From contig JBIQLN010000015.1 of the NCBI GenBank assembly GCA_044464225.1, positions 1 to 64,000 of the forward strand: a DNA stretch of 64,000 bases, given 5' to 3'. Below, in pieces: positions 52,430 to 64,000 of this stretch. The position numbers and the translations under genes are program-made. The notes beneath the pieces are model-generated. The model worked only from the letters and a program-made list of their open reading frames with translations. It did no database searches and had not been told where the DNA came from. The stretch is from 66-474 sp044464225. GTDB taxonomy: Bacteria; Pseudomonadota; Gammaproteobacteria; Xanthomonadales; Rhodanobacteraceae. Each line of letters opens with the position of its first letter. The first letter of the stretch is position 1.

Positions 52430-53695
52430 ATGCATGCTTCGACATCGCGCCCGCACGTGGTGATCCTTGGCGGCGGATTCGGCGGCCTGAAAGCCGCGCG
52501 CGGATTGGCGCGTGCGCCGGTGCGCGTGACGCTGGTCGACCGCGCCAACCACCATGCGTTCCAGCCGCTGTTGTATCAAGTCGCCGGCGCGACGCTTTCC
52601 GGCCCGGACATTGCCGCGCCGCTGCGTCACATCGTGCGCCGGCAAGCCAACATCACGGTGTGGATGGAAGAGGTCACCGGCATCGACATCGCCGCGCGGC
52701 GCGTGCAGGCGGGTGTGCAGACGATCGCCTATGACTACCTGGTGGTTGCGACCGGTTCCACCCACGCGTATTTCGGCCATGACGACTGGGAGAAGCATGC
52801 GCCGGGCCTCAAGACGATGAACGACGCGCTGGCGATCCGGCGTCGGATCCTTTCCGCGTTCGAAGCAGCCGAGCGCGAACCCGATGCGGAACTTCGCAGG
52901 CAATGGCTGACGTTCGTGATCGTCGGCGCCGGGCCGACCGGCGTCGAACTGGCCGGCACGCTGGCCGAGATCGCGCACCACACCTTGCCGCGCGAGTTCC
53001 GCATCGCGCACCCGCGCGAGGCGCGCATCCACCTGGTCGAAGCCGGCCCGCGCGTGTTGTCGGCGATGCCGGAATCGCTCTCCGCCATTGCGCAGCGCAA
53101 GCTCGAAAGCATGGGCGTGGAAGTCCATGTGGGCGCCGCGGTGACCGGCATCGACGCGACCGGTGCGCGCATGGGCGACCAGCGCCTTGCCGCACGCACC
53201 GTGTTGTGGGCGGCAGGCGTCGCGGCGTCACCATTGGGTGCGCAGCTTGGCGTGGAGCGTGACCGGGCAGGGCGCGTGAAGGTCGCGCCCGACCTGTCAT
53301 TGCCGGGGCATCCCGAAGTGTTCGTGATCGGCGATCTCGCGTGGGTGGAGCAGGACGGCCGGCGCCTGCCCGGCATGGCGCCCGCGGCCAAGCAGATGGG
53401 TACGCACGCGGCACGCGCGATTCGCGGGCGCATTGCGGGGCGCCCGCCGCGGCCGTTCCGCTACCACGACTACGGCAGCCTCGCCAGCATCAGCCGGTCA
53501 TCGGCGGTGGTGGACCTGCGCGGCCTGGAATTCTCCGGCTTCGTCGGCTGGCTGTTCTGGCTGTTCGCGCACATCTTCTTCCTGATCGGCTTCCGCAACC
53601 GCCTGGCCGTGATGTGGAACTGGGCGTGGTCGTACGTGACGTGGCAGCGGGGCGCGCGGATCATCGTGGGGCGCAAGGATGACGCTGGGACGTAG
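52430..53695 (+). CDS. ndh: Type II NADH dehydrogenase (NDH-2)
   Basis: A 421-residue FAD-dependent NADH:quinone oxidoreductase. The FAD loop is VVILGGGFGGLKAARGLA, the NADH loop is IVGAGPTGVELAGTLAEIA, and VFVIGDLAWVEQDG is the second FAD contact. The C-terminal ~55 residues form the membrane-anchoring part (FSGFVGWLFWLFAHIFFLIG). It feeds electrons to quinones without pumping protons. A CATACT (52418-52423) lies seven bases before the ATG at 52430, so the message may be leaderless; alternative GTG 52424 is possible. Monocistronic between the S9 peptidase and tilS. Confidence 0.94.
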   Translation: MHASTSRPHVVILGGGFGGLKAARGLARAPVRVTLVDRANHHAFQPLLYQVAGATLSGPDIAAPLRHIVRRQANITVWMEEVTGIDIAARRVQAGVQTIAYDYLVVATGSTHAYFGHDDWEKHAPGLKTMNDALAIRRRILSAFEAAEREPDAELRRQWLTFVIVGAGPTGVELAGTLAEIAHHTLPREFRIAHPREARIHLVEAGPRVLSAMPESLSAIAQRKLESMGVEVHVGAAVTGIDATGARMGDQRLAARTVLWAAGVAASPLGAQLGVERDRAGRVKVAPDLSLPGHPEVFVIGDLAWVEQDGRRLPGMAPAAKQMGTHAARAIRGRIAGRPPRPFRYHDYGSLASISRSSAVVDLRGLEFSGFVGWLFWLFAHIFFLIGFRNRLAVMWNWAWSYVTWQRGARIIVGRKDDAGT

Positions 53696-53736
53696 GTATC
53701 ACGAACGCGACGAGTTGTCGGCGGCGGATTTTGTCT

Positions 53737-55107
53737 TCATGGGGAACCGCTTGACCGTCCCCGGATTTGTATCTGGCAAACCGCCGTGCAGGCTGGCCGC
53801 GACCAGTGCGGCCGAGCTTCGTACGCGTCGAAAATGGCCTTGCCGCGTTCGCTGATCCAAAGATCGGCCACCGCAATCAATTCGCCGTTCTCGTATATCA
53901 GCGGACAACGCACACGCAGCCATGGCGGCACGCGCGCCTGCTGGAACAGGTCGCGCAGTTCGCGGGTGTGCGGATTGCCGACGGGTTTGATTCGCTCGCC
54001 GCCTTCACGAAAGCGGACGGTCAGCGGGGGATCGAGCGGCGCTCGGGCTGTGTGCGTGGATTCCGGGGCGATTGATTCGAGCCGCAGCCCGCCGCAATCC
54101 GGCGGCAAGTCCAGCGGCGCCCCGTTCCATCGTGCTTGCCAACCCGTCGGCGGCGAAGGAAGCGGCGGCATGGCGTGCAGGCGCCCGTCCCAGATGCGGA
54201 TCTCCGTGCCCGGCCATGCGACGACGGGCGTGCTGTCTTCCGATGCGTTGGAGGCTTGCTTCGTCAATTCGACGCGCGAGGCATCGGGTGGCGCGGGTAG
54301 GCCGCATGCGTGCAGCCACGCATCCAGCACCGGCGCGCGCAACGCTTCGGGCAGGGCCAGCCAGCCGGTGACGTCCAGCGTGTTCGCGGCGCGCCGCAAA
54401 TCCGCCAATGCGGTTTGTGCGGCACCGTCGATGTAGTCGGCCGCAGCCCGGCAAAGCTGCGCCGCGTGCAGGATGGATGCATCGGCGTGCGGCCAGTGCG
54501 CCGCGATGTGCGGCAGGATTTCCCGTCGCAGCACGTTGCGGGCGAAGCGCGGGTCGGCATTGGCGGGATCGTCGATGCAGGGAAGTTCGTTTTCAGACAA
54601 ATACTTGCGCAAGCTCTCGCGCGGTGTTTCGAGCAAGGGACGCCACAGGGAACCGCGCGCGAACGAACGCAGCGCGCGCATCCCGCCCAGGCCTCCCGGC
54701 CCCGCGCCGCGCAGCAATTTCAGCAGGATGGTTTCGACCTGGTCGTCGCGATGATGGCCCAGCGCCAGCCATTCGCCTGCCTCGAGGTTTTCGGAGAACG
54801 CGGCGTAGCGCGCGCGCCGTGCCGCGGCTTCGATGCCTTCGCCGCGCGCATCGTCCACCCGCACGCGAAGCGTGGTCAGCGGAACGGCCAGCGATTCGCA
54901 GAAACCCGCGCAGCGTTTCGCCCATGCCGCGCTGTCCACCTGCAGACCATGGTCGATGTGCAGCGCACGCAGCCCACGTTCACGCAAGCCCGGCAGCTGC
55001 GCCAGCGCGTGCAGCAACGCCGTCGAGTCGGGGCCGCCGCTGAAGGCGACGCACAGGGCAGGCGGTGCGTTCGCCTCGATCCGCGCCCGCAGGTCGTCCG
55101 TCCACAC
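53737..55107 (-). CDS. tilS: tRNA(Ile)-lysidine synthetase
   Basis: A 456-residue TilS that converts C34 of tRNA-Ile(CAU) to lysidine, needed to read AUA. The PP-loop is AFSGGPDSTALLHAL (residues 21-35), with LGHHRDDQVETILLKLLRGAG as the second conserved block. The middle domain and C-terminal TilS/TtcA-C domain (RERGGERIKPVGNPHTRELR-like, LRDLFQQARVPPWLR) follow. It is adjacent to the NYN-domain gene (three bases apart) and in the same block as accA and dnaE, as in other gammaproteobacteria. Only a moderate codon bias; nothing unusual in structure. Confidence 0.95.
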   Translation of the reverse strand: MWTDDLRARIEANAPPALCVAFSGGPDSTALLHALAQLPGLRERGLRALHIDHGLQVDSAAWAKRCAGFCESLAVPLTTLRVRVDDARGEGIEAAARRARYAAFSENLEAGEWLALGHHRDDQVETILLKLLRGAGPGGLGGMRALRSFARGSLWRPLLETPRESLRKYLSENELPCIDDPANADPRFARNVLRREILPHIAAHWPHADASILHAAQLCRAAADYIDGAAQTALADLRRAANTLDVTGWLALPEALRAPVLDAWLHACGLPAPPDASRVELTKQASNASEDSTPVVAWPGTEIRIWDGRLHAMPPLPSPPTGWQARWNGAPLDLPPDCGGLRLESIAPESTHTARAPLDPPLTVRFREGGERIKPVGNPHTRELRDLFQQARVPPWLRVRCPLIYENGELIAVADLWISERGKAIFDAYEARPHWSRPACTAVCQIQIRGRSSGSP

Positions 55108-55110
55108 GTT

Positions 55111-55860
55111 TCAGGCCTTGCCGGATTTCGCGCGGTTGCGAACGTGGATGGTCTTGGCGCGGCCTTCGCCGGCGCTGCGCCGCTCGATGTCGAAGAGCGT
55201 CGTCGCGGTGATCAGGTCACTCAACTTGCCGTAGCCGTAGCTGCGCGCGTCGAAGTCGGGACGCTGCTTGTTGATGATCGAGCCGACCGCGCCGAGGCCG
55301 GCCCAGCCCTCGTCGTCGGAGGCCGCTTCCACCGCGTTGCGCAGCAGATTGACCAGCGCGGTATCCTGCTTCAACTGTGCTGCGGTTCGGGGTTTTTGCG
55401 GCGCAGGCTCGTCGGGTTTCCCCGAGAGGTTTTCGACATACACGAACTTGTCGCACGCGGCGACGAACGGTTCCGGTGTCTTGCGTTCACCGAAGCCGTA
55501 AACGATCAGTCCGGATTCGCGCAGCCGACCGGCCAGCCGCGTGAAATCGCTGTCGCTGGAGACGATGCAGAAACCGTCGAAGCGCCCGGAATACAACAGG
55601 TCCATCGCATCGATGATCAGCGCGGAGTCCGTGGAGTTCTTGCCGCGCGTATAGCCGAATTGCTGCATCGGCTGGATCGACTGTTTCAGCAACGTGTCTT
55701 TCCAGCTTTTCAGGTGGGTGTCGGTCCAGTCCCCGTAGGCGCGCTTGACGTGCGCGGTGCCGTACTTGGCGATTTCAGCGAGCAACGCGTCGATCAGCGA
55801 CGGTTGCGCGTTGTCGGCATCGATCAGGACGGCGAGCTTGGCGGCGGATTCGTTGGCCAT
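55111..55860 (-). CDS. NYN-domain (PIN-like) nuclease with C-terminal OST-HTH/LOTUS region
   Basis: A 249-residue protein. Residues ~1-150 are a NYN domain with acidic active-site residues in LAVLIDADNAQPSLIDALL, DSALIIDAMDLLYS and CIVSSDSDFTRLAGRLRESG. Residues ~175-240 match an OST-HTH/LOTUS domain (LVNLLRNAVEAASDDEGWAG, RPDFDARSYGYGKLSDLIT). This pairing is known in bacterial LabA/DUF88-type proteins thought to bind or cut RNA. ATG 55860 follows GGAG with suitable spacing. It sits three bases before tilS, so the two are likely co-transcribed; a tRNA or RNA quality role is possible but unproven. Confidence 0.9.
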   Translation of the reverse strand: MANESAAKLAVLIDADNAQPSLIDALLAEIAKYGTAHVKRAYGDWTDTHLKSWKDTLLKQSIQPMQQFGYTRGKNSTDSALIIDAMDLLYSGRFDGFCIVSSDSDFTRLAGRLRESGLIVYGFGERKTPEPFVAACDKFVYVENLSGKPDEPAPQKPRTAAQLKQDTALVNLLRNAVEAASDDEGWAGLGAVGSIINKQRPDFDARSYGYGKLSDLITATTLFDIERRSAGEGRAKTIHVRNRAKSGKA

Positions 55861-55933
55861 GGAGCGGCTCCATCGCGGCGGGACGCCACGATGGTAGCGC
55901 GCGGGCACGCGAGTGGCTCGCCGCGGCGACGCA

Positions 55934-56320
55934 TCAATACGATTGCGCGAAGGTCAACGCTAAGCCCATGCCGGCGGGATCGGTCAGGAACAATCGCGTT
56001 TGACGCATTTCGTCCACGACGTCGACTTCGTCGCCGATGCCGGACCGTTCCAGGCGCGCGCGGATGGCGTCGAGATCGTTGACGTCGAAGGCGGGATGAT
56101 TGAAGACGCCAAGTGGCTGGTCTGCGCCGCCGTTTTGCGCAATCGTCAGATGCAGCACGGCAGTGTCGCCGGCATGAAGCCAACGGCCTTGCGAGCCCGG
56201 GCGAAAATTTCAGGCGAAGCCTTCGCGCAATCCGATGACTTCGACATGGAACCGGCGCAGGCGCTCGACGGTTTCCGCCGATGCGCGCAGGTCGACGTGG
56301 CCGATTCTGCGTACCGGCAC
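55934..56320 (-). pseudogene. VOC (glyoxalase/dioxygenase) family gene broken by an in-frame TGA
   Basis: The first part (GTG at 56320: VRRIGHVDLRASAETVERLR, then RFHVEVIGLREGFA) and the second part (after the stop: WLHAGDTAVLHLTIAQNG, FNHPAFDVNDLDAIRARLE, FLTDPAGMGLALTF) are halves of one VOC protein in the same frame. They are separated by TGA at 56210-56212. Intact relatives have a residue here, often Arg, so a CGA to TGA change is the simplest cause. Both halves keep good protein character, so the break is recent, or is an assembly error. It lies five bases after accA on the same strand. Confidence 0.75.
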
Positions 56321-56325
56321 GCGGT

Positions 56326-57291
56326 TCAATCCTGGTACGAGCCGTAGTGGCGCAATTTCCGGTAACGCTGCTCCAGCAGTTCCTCGACGGACAACGCCTG
56401 CAGTTCGTCGAGCTGGTTCAGCAGCACCGCCTTCAAGCGGATCGCCATCGAGCGCGGGTTGCGGTGCGCGCCGCCGGTGGGTTCGCGAATGATCTTGTCG
56501 ATCAGGCCGAGTTCCTTGAGGCGCGGGGCGGTCAGGCCCAGCGCTTCCGCGGCGTCCTTGGCGCGGCCGGCGTTCTTCCACAGGATCGAGGCGCAACCTT
56601 CCGGGGAGATCACCGAGTAGGTCGAATACTGCAGCATGTTGATCCGGTCACCGACGCCGATCGCCAGCGCGCCGCCGGATCCGCCTTCGCCGATCACCGT
56701 ACACACGACCGGGACTTTCAACTCGGCCATTTCTTCGAGGTTGCGGGCGATCGCTTCGCTCTGTCCGCGCTCCTCGGCGCCGACCCCGGGGTAGGCGCCG
56801 GGGGTGTCGATGAAGGTCAGGATCGGCAGGCCGAAGCGTTCGGCCATCTTCATCAGGCGCAATGCCTTGCGATAGCCCTCCGGGCGGGGCATGCCGAAAT
56901 TGCGGCGCACCTTGGATTTGATGTCGCGGCCCTTCTGGTGGCCGATCACCATTACCGGCCGGCCAATGACGCGCGCCAGGCCGCCCACGATGGCTGCGTC
57001 GTCCGCGTACATCCGGTCGCCCGCGAGTTCGTGGAATTCATCGCAGATCACCGCGAGGTAATCGTTGGTGTACGGGCGGCCGGGATGGCGCGACAGCTGC
57101 GTGACCTGCCACGGCGAAAGATCGCGGAAGATCTCGGCGGTCTTGCTGCGCAGCTTCGAACGCAGCTTGCCGACCTCGTCGTCGACGTCGATGGCGTTGT
57201 CGCGACCGGCCGCGGTCAGTTCGCGCAGCTTGTCTTCCAGCTCGGCGATCGGCTGCTCGAAATCGAGGAAATTGGGGTTCATCCGCTGCAT
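56326..57291 (-). CDS. accA: Acetyl-CoA carboxylase carboxyltransferase alpha subunit
   Basis: A 321-residue AccA. Core motifs include VGGLARVIGRPVMVIGHQKG, NFGMPRPEGYRKALRLM, TFIDTPGAYPGVGAEERGQS and GEGGSGGALAIGVGDRINML, all typical of the carboxyltransferase alpha chain that pairs with AccD in malonyl-CoA synthesis. Length fits (about 319). The gene follows dnaE by 36 bases on the same strand, the classic dnaE-accA order. Confidence 0.97.
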   Translation of the reverse strand: MQRMNPNFLDFEQPIAELEDKLRELTAAGRDNAIDVDDEVGKLRSKLRSKTAEIFRDLSPWQVTQLSRHPGRPYTNDYLAVICDEFHELAGDRMYADDAAIVGGLARVIGRPVMVIGHQKGRDIKSKVRRNFGMPRPEGYRKALRLMKMAERFGLPILTFIDTPGAYPGVGAEERGQSEAIARNLEEMAELKVPVVCTVIGEGGSGGALAIGVGDRINMLQYSTYSVISPEGCASILWKNAGRAKDAAEALGLTAPRLKELGLIDKIIREPTGGAHRNPRSMAIRLKAVLLNQLDELQALSVEELLEQRYRKLRHYGSYQD

Positions 57292-57327
57292 CTGGTCCGG
57301 CGAAGCGGCGATTATACCGGCACCCGT

Positions 57328-60927
<3,600 letters not shown>

Positions 60928-61020
60928 GACGGGTTTCGTGGTATCCGTGCAAGCGTATTGTCGCCACGCGGGAGCGGCAAGGCATTGACAGCGTGCCGCG
61001 AGGTTGTCTTGCCCGACGGG

Positions 61021-61085
61021 TGAGGCGACGCGGGAGTCGGGCTTCACCCATGAAGCCCGGTTCAGCCCAACCTGCAAGAGCCGCG
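61021..61085. repeat. Palindromic repeat between dnaE and rnhB
   Basis: A perfect hairpin CGGGCTTCA (61038-61046) / TGAAGCCCG (61051-61059) with a 4-base loop is followed by GTTCAGCCCAACCTGCAAG. The GGGCTTC/GAAGCCC and CAGCCCAACCT parts match the repeat units in the clpX-sufE gap. No T-run, so it is a dispersed repeat rather than a terminator. Confidence 0.6.
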
Positions 61086-61096
61086 GGATGGAATCG

Positions 61097-61783
61097 TCAC
61101 AAGGGACCCGGGAGTTCCGCCTGCACGGGGATCGGCGCTTGTGCTTCCGCGCACAGCGCCCGTACCGGGCCGAAGCTGCGCCGATGTTCCGGGCACGGAC
61201 CCAGCCGTTGCAGCGCCTCGCGGTGGCTCGGGGTGGGATAGCCCTTGTGCTGGGCGAAGCCGTAGCCGGGCCAGCGCGTGTCCATCTCCCGCATCAGCCG
61301 GTCGCGGGTGACCTTGGCAATGATCGACGCCGCGCTGATGGAGGGCGCGATCGCGTCCCCGTCCACCAGCGCGCGGCCGGGACAGGGCAGTGCGCGCGGC
61401 AAACGGTTGCCGTCGATCAGCGCGAAGCGCGGCGTGCGAGCCAGGCGCTCGAGCGCGCGCACCATGCCCGCCATGCGCGCGTGGAAGATGTTGATGCGGT
61501 CGATCTCTTCGACGCCCACGGCCACGACGCTCCACGCCAGGGCACGCGCCACGATGCGCGCGTAGAGTTTTTCGCGCGTCGGCTCAGGAAGGATCTTGGA
61601 ATCGTCCAGTCCATTGATCCGCGACGCCGGATCAAGGATCACCGCGGCGACCACCACGGGACCGGCCAGCGGGGCGCAACCGGCCTCATCCACGCCCGCG
61701 ACGTCGGCCGCGGCGGGCCAGCGCCGGAGCCGGTGCGGCGGAAGCGTCGCCCAGCCGGCGGGATCCTCAATCGCCAAGGTCAT
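61097..61783 (-). CDS. rnhB: Ribonuclease HII with altered GRG motif
   Basis: A 228-residue RNase HII (ATG 61783; ATG 61801 is also possible). Catalytic residues are kept: Asp-Glu in VAGVDEAG, Asp in LIDGNRL, and the last acidic ligand in AASIIAKVTRDRLM. However the motif after DEA, normally GRG (as in DEAGRGPLAGPV), reads GCA here: DEAGCAPLAGPVVVAAV, from codons GGT TGC GCC. In studied RNases H2, GRG recognises the RNA-DNA junction of the substrate. The gene overlaps the upstream sulfatase-fold gene by 17 bases and precedes dnaE, as in other Xanthomonadales. Confidence 0.93.
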   Translation of the reverse strand: MTLAIEDPAGWATLPPHRLRRWPAAADVAGVDEAGCAPLAGPVVVAAVILDPASRINGLDDSKILPEPTREKLYARIVARALAWSVVAVGVEEIDRINIFHARMAGMVRALERLARTPRFALIDGNRLPRALPCPGRALVDGDAIAPSISAASIIAKVTRDRLMREMDTRWPGYGFAQHKGYPTPSHREALQRLGPCPEHRRSFGPVRALCAEAQAPIPVQAELPGPL

Positions 61784-63488
61784 GCAGGGATCCGAAGACA
61801 TAGGCGCGGTACGAATCACGCAGCGCGGCATTGCGGCAGTCGAGGTCGTGGCCGTCGCAGCGGTCGCGAAGCAGCGTGTTGGCGATGAAGAAAGGATTGC
61901 GCGGCAGGTCGGCGGCGTCCAGCAGCAGTGATGCCAGGTAGCTGATGTCGAGCACCGGATAGTCCTCTTTCCGGATCGGCAGGTGGAAACCCTTCAACAT
62001 GTAATACGTCGCGAACTGCGGATCGGGTACGGCCGACGGCACCGTTTTCGCCAGCGTATTGATCGCGCCATCGAACGAAGGCTGGTGGTCGCCGAAGTGC
62101 AACAGTAGCACCGGTCGGCCCTGGCGGCGCAGGAAGTCTTCCAATTCGTCCATCGCCACATCGGACATCGACAGGCGCTGCAGGTAGTTGGCGAGGTTGA
62201 GGTTCAGCCAGTCGTCCAGCGCTGCGTTGGCCGGTGCGAGCTTGCCCGGGAACAGCGGCCTGTCGTACGGCGCCGGCAATTCGGAGAGCGGCGTCATGTG
62301 CGGGCCATGCTGGTGCAGGGTCAGCATGAATACGAACAACGGCTTGCCCTGCGCCCTGGCTTTTTCGATTTCGAACACGTGCTCGAACGCGCGGAACACC
62401 TCGTGGTCGGTGGCGCCCCAGCCCAGTTTCAATCCACGCCCGCCATAGAACGCGTCGAAACCGTAGTCGGCATAGGCGTCGCGGCCGTTCATGAAATCGC
62501 CGTCGGTGGGATAGATGCCGACGGTACGGTAACCGTCGGCATCGAGCAGGCGCGGCAGGGTGTAGCGGATGCGCGGCGCGAGGTTGAACGGCGCGTAGAT
62601 GCCGGCCGGTCCGAACAGCGTGTGCGGCAGTCCGGAAAGGAATGCGAATTCGCTGGTCCAGGTGCCGCCGCCCCAGGTATGCACGTTCATCCAGCCGTGC
62701 GCGATGGTGTTCGCGTCGGCGTGGAACATGCGCGCGTCGCACAGCTTCGACGTGCACGCCGTCAGCATCCGTGGGTCGAAGGTGCTTTCTTCCAGTACGG
62801 CGACGATGTCGGGCTTATGCGTGGCGTTCGCCCCTGCGTCGGCAAGATCGTGCCAGTTGTCGCGCGTCGCGTCCGCCGGCAGGAAACGCGGTTCGCTCAC
62901 GTGCGCGTTGGGGATCGACACGATGAAATCCGACACGAAACTCTTGTCGATCATCGCTTCCCACATGCCCTTTTCGTATACCTGCGCGAAGGGGCCGCGT
63001 GGGTACAGCGTCACGATGAGTACGCCGACCGCGGCGGCGAGCATGGCCGCGCGCTGGCCATGGAATTTCAGTGCGAGGCGGGTGTCACCCTGCCACACCA
63101 GCACCAGCAGCAGCGGCACCAGCACAATCGTCGCCGCGATCGCCGCCATGATGAAGGGGTAGCGCAGCAGCGTTTCGCCGATCTCGGCATTGAAGTAGTA
63201 GACGAGGTCGGGCGCCAGCAGCGGCGTCGACAGGTAACGGAACTTCAGGTCGGCGGCGATCACCAGCAGCAGCATCGGCAGGCAGCCGGCGACCACCCCG
63301 AACGTCAGGCGCCGGCTGGCGGCGATCGCGAGCAGGATCGATCCGCCGAGGATGCACGCCGCGAATGCGGTTTCGCGTGCGGTGTGCTCGCCCAGCGGGC
63401 CCAGCCACACCGTCGCGAGCAGGACCGGCAGGGCGAGGGCAAGGCGCCAACCGTTGCCCCCGCGCCAGAAGCGTGGCCGCCGCGCCAT
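61767..63488 (-). CDS. Inner-membrane sulfatase-fold enzyme (LTA synthase/phosphoethanolamine transferase-like)
   Basis: A 573-residue protein with five N-terminal helices (about residues 14-175; for example LALALPVLLATVWLG and IMAAIAATIVLVPLLLVLVW) and a periplasmic alkaline-phosphatase-superfamily domain. Metal-site segments are DIVAVLEESTFDPRML, a Thr-bearing GGGTWTSEFAFLSGLPHTL (likely nucleophile Thr) and LHFGDHQPSFDG. Family members move phosphoglycerol or phosphoethanolamine onto surface polymers, or hydrolyse sulfate. It lies between lpxB and rnhB, where many relatives have no gene. The start (ATG 63488) is three bases after the lpxB stop (GTG 63494 is an alternative). Role in envelope modification is inferred. 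Confidence 0.85.
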   Translation of the reverse strand: MARRPRFWRGGNGWRLALALPVLLATVWLGPLGEHTARETAFAACILGGSILLAIAASRRLTFGVVAGCLPMLLLVIAADLKFRYLSTPLLAPDLVYYFNAEIGETLLRYPFIMAAIAATIVLVPLLLVLVWQGDTRLALKFHGQRAAMLAAAVGVLIVTLYPRGPFAQVYEKGMWEAMIDKSFVSDFIVSIPNAHVSEPRFLPADATRDNWHDLADAGANATHKPDIVAVLEESTFDPRMLTACTSKLCDARMFHADANTIAHGWMNVHTWGGGTWTSEFAFLSGLPHTLFGPAGIYAPFNLAPRIRYTLPRLLDADGYRTVGIYPTDGDFMNGRDAYADYGFDAFYGGRGLKLGWGATDHEVFRAFEHVFEIEKARAQGKPLFVFMLTLHQHGPHMTPLSELPAPYDRPLFPGKLAPANAALDDWLNLNLANYLQRLSMSDVAMDELEDFLRRQGRPVLLLHFGDHQPSFDGAINTLAKTVPSAVPDPQFATYYMLKGFHLPIRKEDYPVLDISYLASLLLDAADLPRNPFFIANTLLRDRCDGHDLDCRNAALRDSYRAYVFGSLHDLGD

Positions 63489-63490
63489 GG

Positions 63491-64000
63491 TCACGGCTGC
63501 GTCGGCTCGGCCGCCTGCGGGACCAGCAGTTGCTCGATCGCCCGGGCCGCGCTGGCCGCGGCGCCGCCGCCGGTGTGCAGTGCGAGGTGCATGCGTTCGA
63601 ATTCATGCAACAGTTCGTCGCGTCGGCTGCCGTCGCGGAACAGTTCCAGGATCGCCTCGGCGAGGCGTTCGGGCGTGCAGTCGCGCTGCATCAATTCGAG
63701 GACGAGCGTCTGGCCGGCCAACACGTTCGGCAGCGAATAGACATCCGTCTTCAACATGCCTAGTCCCTTCACCACGGCGTGCGTGAACGGCGCGATGCGG
63801 TAGCCGACGACCATCGGACGCTTCGCAAGCATGGCTTCCAGTGCGGCGGTGCCGGAAGCCAGCAGCACCACGTCTGCCGCCACCATGGCGCGGTGGGCCT
63901 GGCCGTCGAGAAGCACGAAACCCGGAATACCGCGTTCGCGACTCGGAGACGAACCCGGGTCGATTCCCCGCGCTTTCGTGCTGGCCTCGACGGAAGGTCC
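63491..64000 (-). CDS. lpxB: Lipid-A-disaccharide synthase, C-terminal part (5' end outside window)
   Basis: The last ~170 residues of LpxB, which joins UDP-diacylglucosamine and lipid X in lipid A synthesis. Family segments are AADVVLLASGTAALEAMLAK, RPMVVGYRIAPFTHAVVKGL and VYSLPNVLAGQTLVLELMQ. The frame is open to the window end, so the start lies beyond 64,000. The first ~23 visible residues (SVEASTKARGIDPGSS, then PSRERGIPG) are Ser/Pro/Arg-rich and unlike the helical sequence usual just before the LDGQA segment. This could be a local insertion or simply divergence. Confidence 0.92.
   Translation of the reverse strand, partial: GPSVEASTKARGIDPGSSPSRERGIPGFVLLDGQAHRAMVAADVVLLASGTAALEAMLAKRPMVVGYRIAPFTHAVVKGLGMLKTDVYSLPNVLAGQTLVLELMQRDCTPERLAEAILELFRDGSRRDELLHEFERMHLALHTGGGAAASAARAIEQLLVPQAAEPTQP

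Noticed and set aside
56210..56212. TGA in the VOC gene read as selenocysteine
   Set aside because: No plausible SECIS hairpin directly downstream was seen, and the position is not a redox or metal site in the VOC family.

Overview
The window is 64 kb of GC-rich chromosome with dense, short-spaced genes on both strands. Gene content points to a gammaproteobacterium of the Xanthomonadales (Lysobacterales), probably Xanthomonadaceae or Rhodanobacteraceae. The strongest marker is the arginine operon: it encodes N-acetylornithine carbamoyltransferase, a deacetylase of the matching type, and a fused N-acetylglutamate kinase/synthase, a set known from Xanthomonas and relatives. The order lpxB ... 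rnhB-dnaE-accA ... tilS, a large TonB-dependent receptor, and many dispersed palindromic repeats fit the same group. I see no phage, transposase, rRNA or CRISPR array.

Layout. 1-3,400: tldD (3' end), yjgA, pmbA, a DUF4870 membrane protein, xseB. 3,500-9,700: tRNA-His, tRNA-Lys and tRNA-Leu, the tig-clpP-clpX proteostasis block, sufE and cysS. 9,770-18,350: a glycine-zipper protein, then the arginine operon argF'-osmC-argG-argE'-argB(NAGK/S)-argC-argH. The operon is preceded by a leader peptide and terminator that look like a transcription attenuator, and it contains a second Arg-rich micro-ORF. 18,600-24,000: phaB and phaR, an acetate-type transporter, an MscS channel and a Kch-type potassium channel. 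24,000-38,300: a secreted M28 peptidase, a lipoprotein, then a sugar locus: glucokinase, TonB-dependent receptor, APC permease, GH2 exo-beta-D-glucosaminidase and LacI regulator, plus a sulfotransferase. A perfect LacI-style palindrome overlaps a consensus -35 in front of the glucokinase gene. The locus reads as uptake and breakdown of chitosan-like glucosamine oligomers.

38,300-42,800 is a run of minus-strand genes for small lipoproteins and membrane proteins of unknown function. 42,980-49,100 carries an unusual 908-residue protein (winged-helix DNA-binding domain, Ser/Thr kinase, membrane helix, TPR repeats), then a tightly coupled pair: a double-domain KaiC-like ATPase and a hybrid histidine kinase. 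49,200-64,000 holds an arylamine N-acetyltransferase, an S9 peptidase, a type II NADH dehydrogenase, tilS, a NYN-domain protein, a VOC-family pseudogene broken by an in-frame TGA, accA, dnaE, rnhB (with an altered GRG motif), an inner-membrane sulfatase-fold enzyme and the 3' part of lpxB.

The best candidates for something not previously described are the arginine attenuator, the micro-ORF before the feedback-sensitive kinase/synthase gene, and the winged-helix/kinase/TPR fusion with an 11-bp direct repeat upstream.
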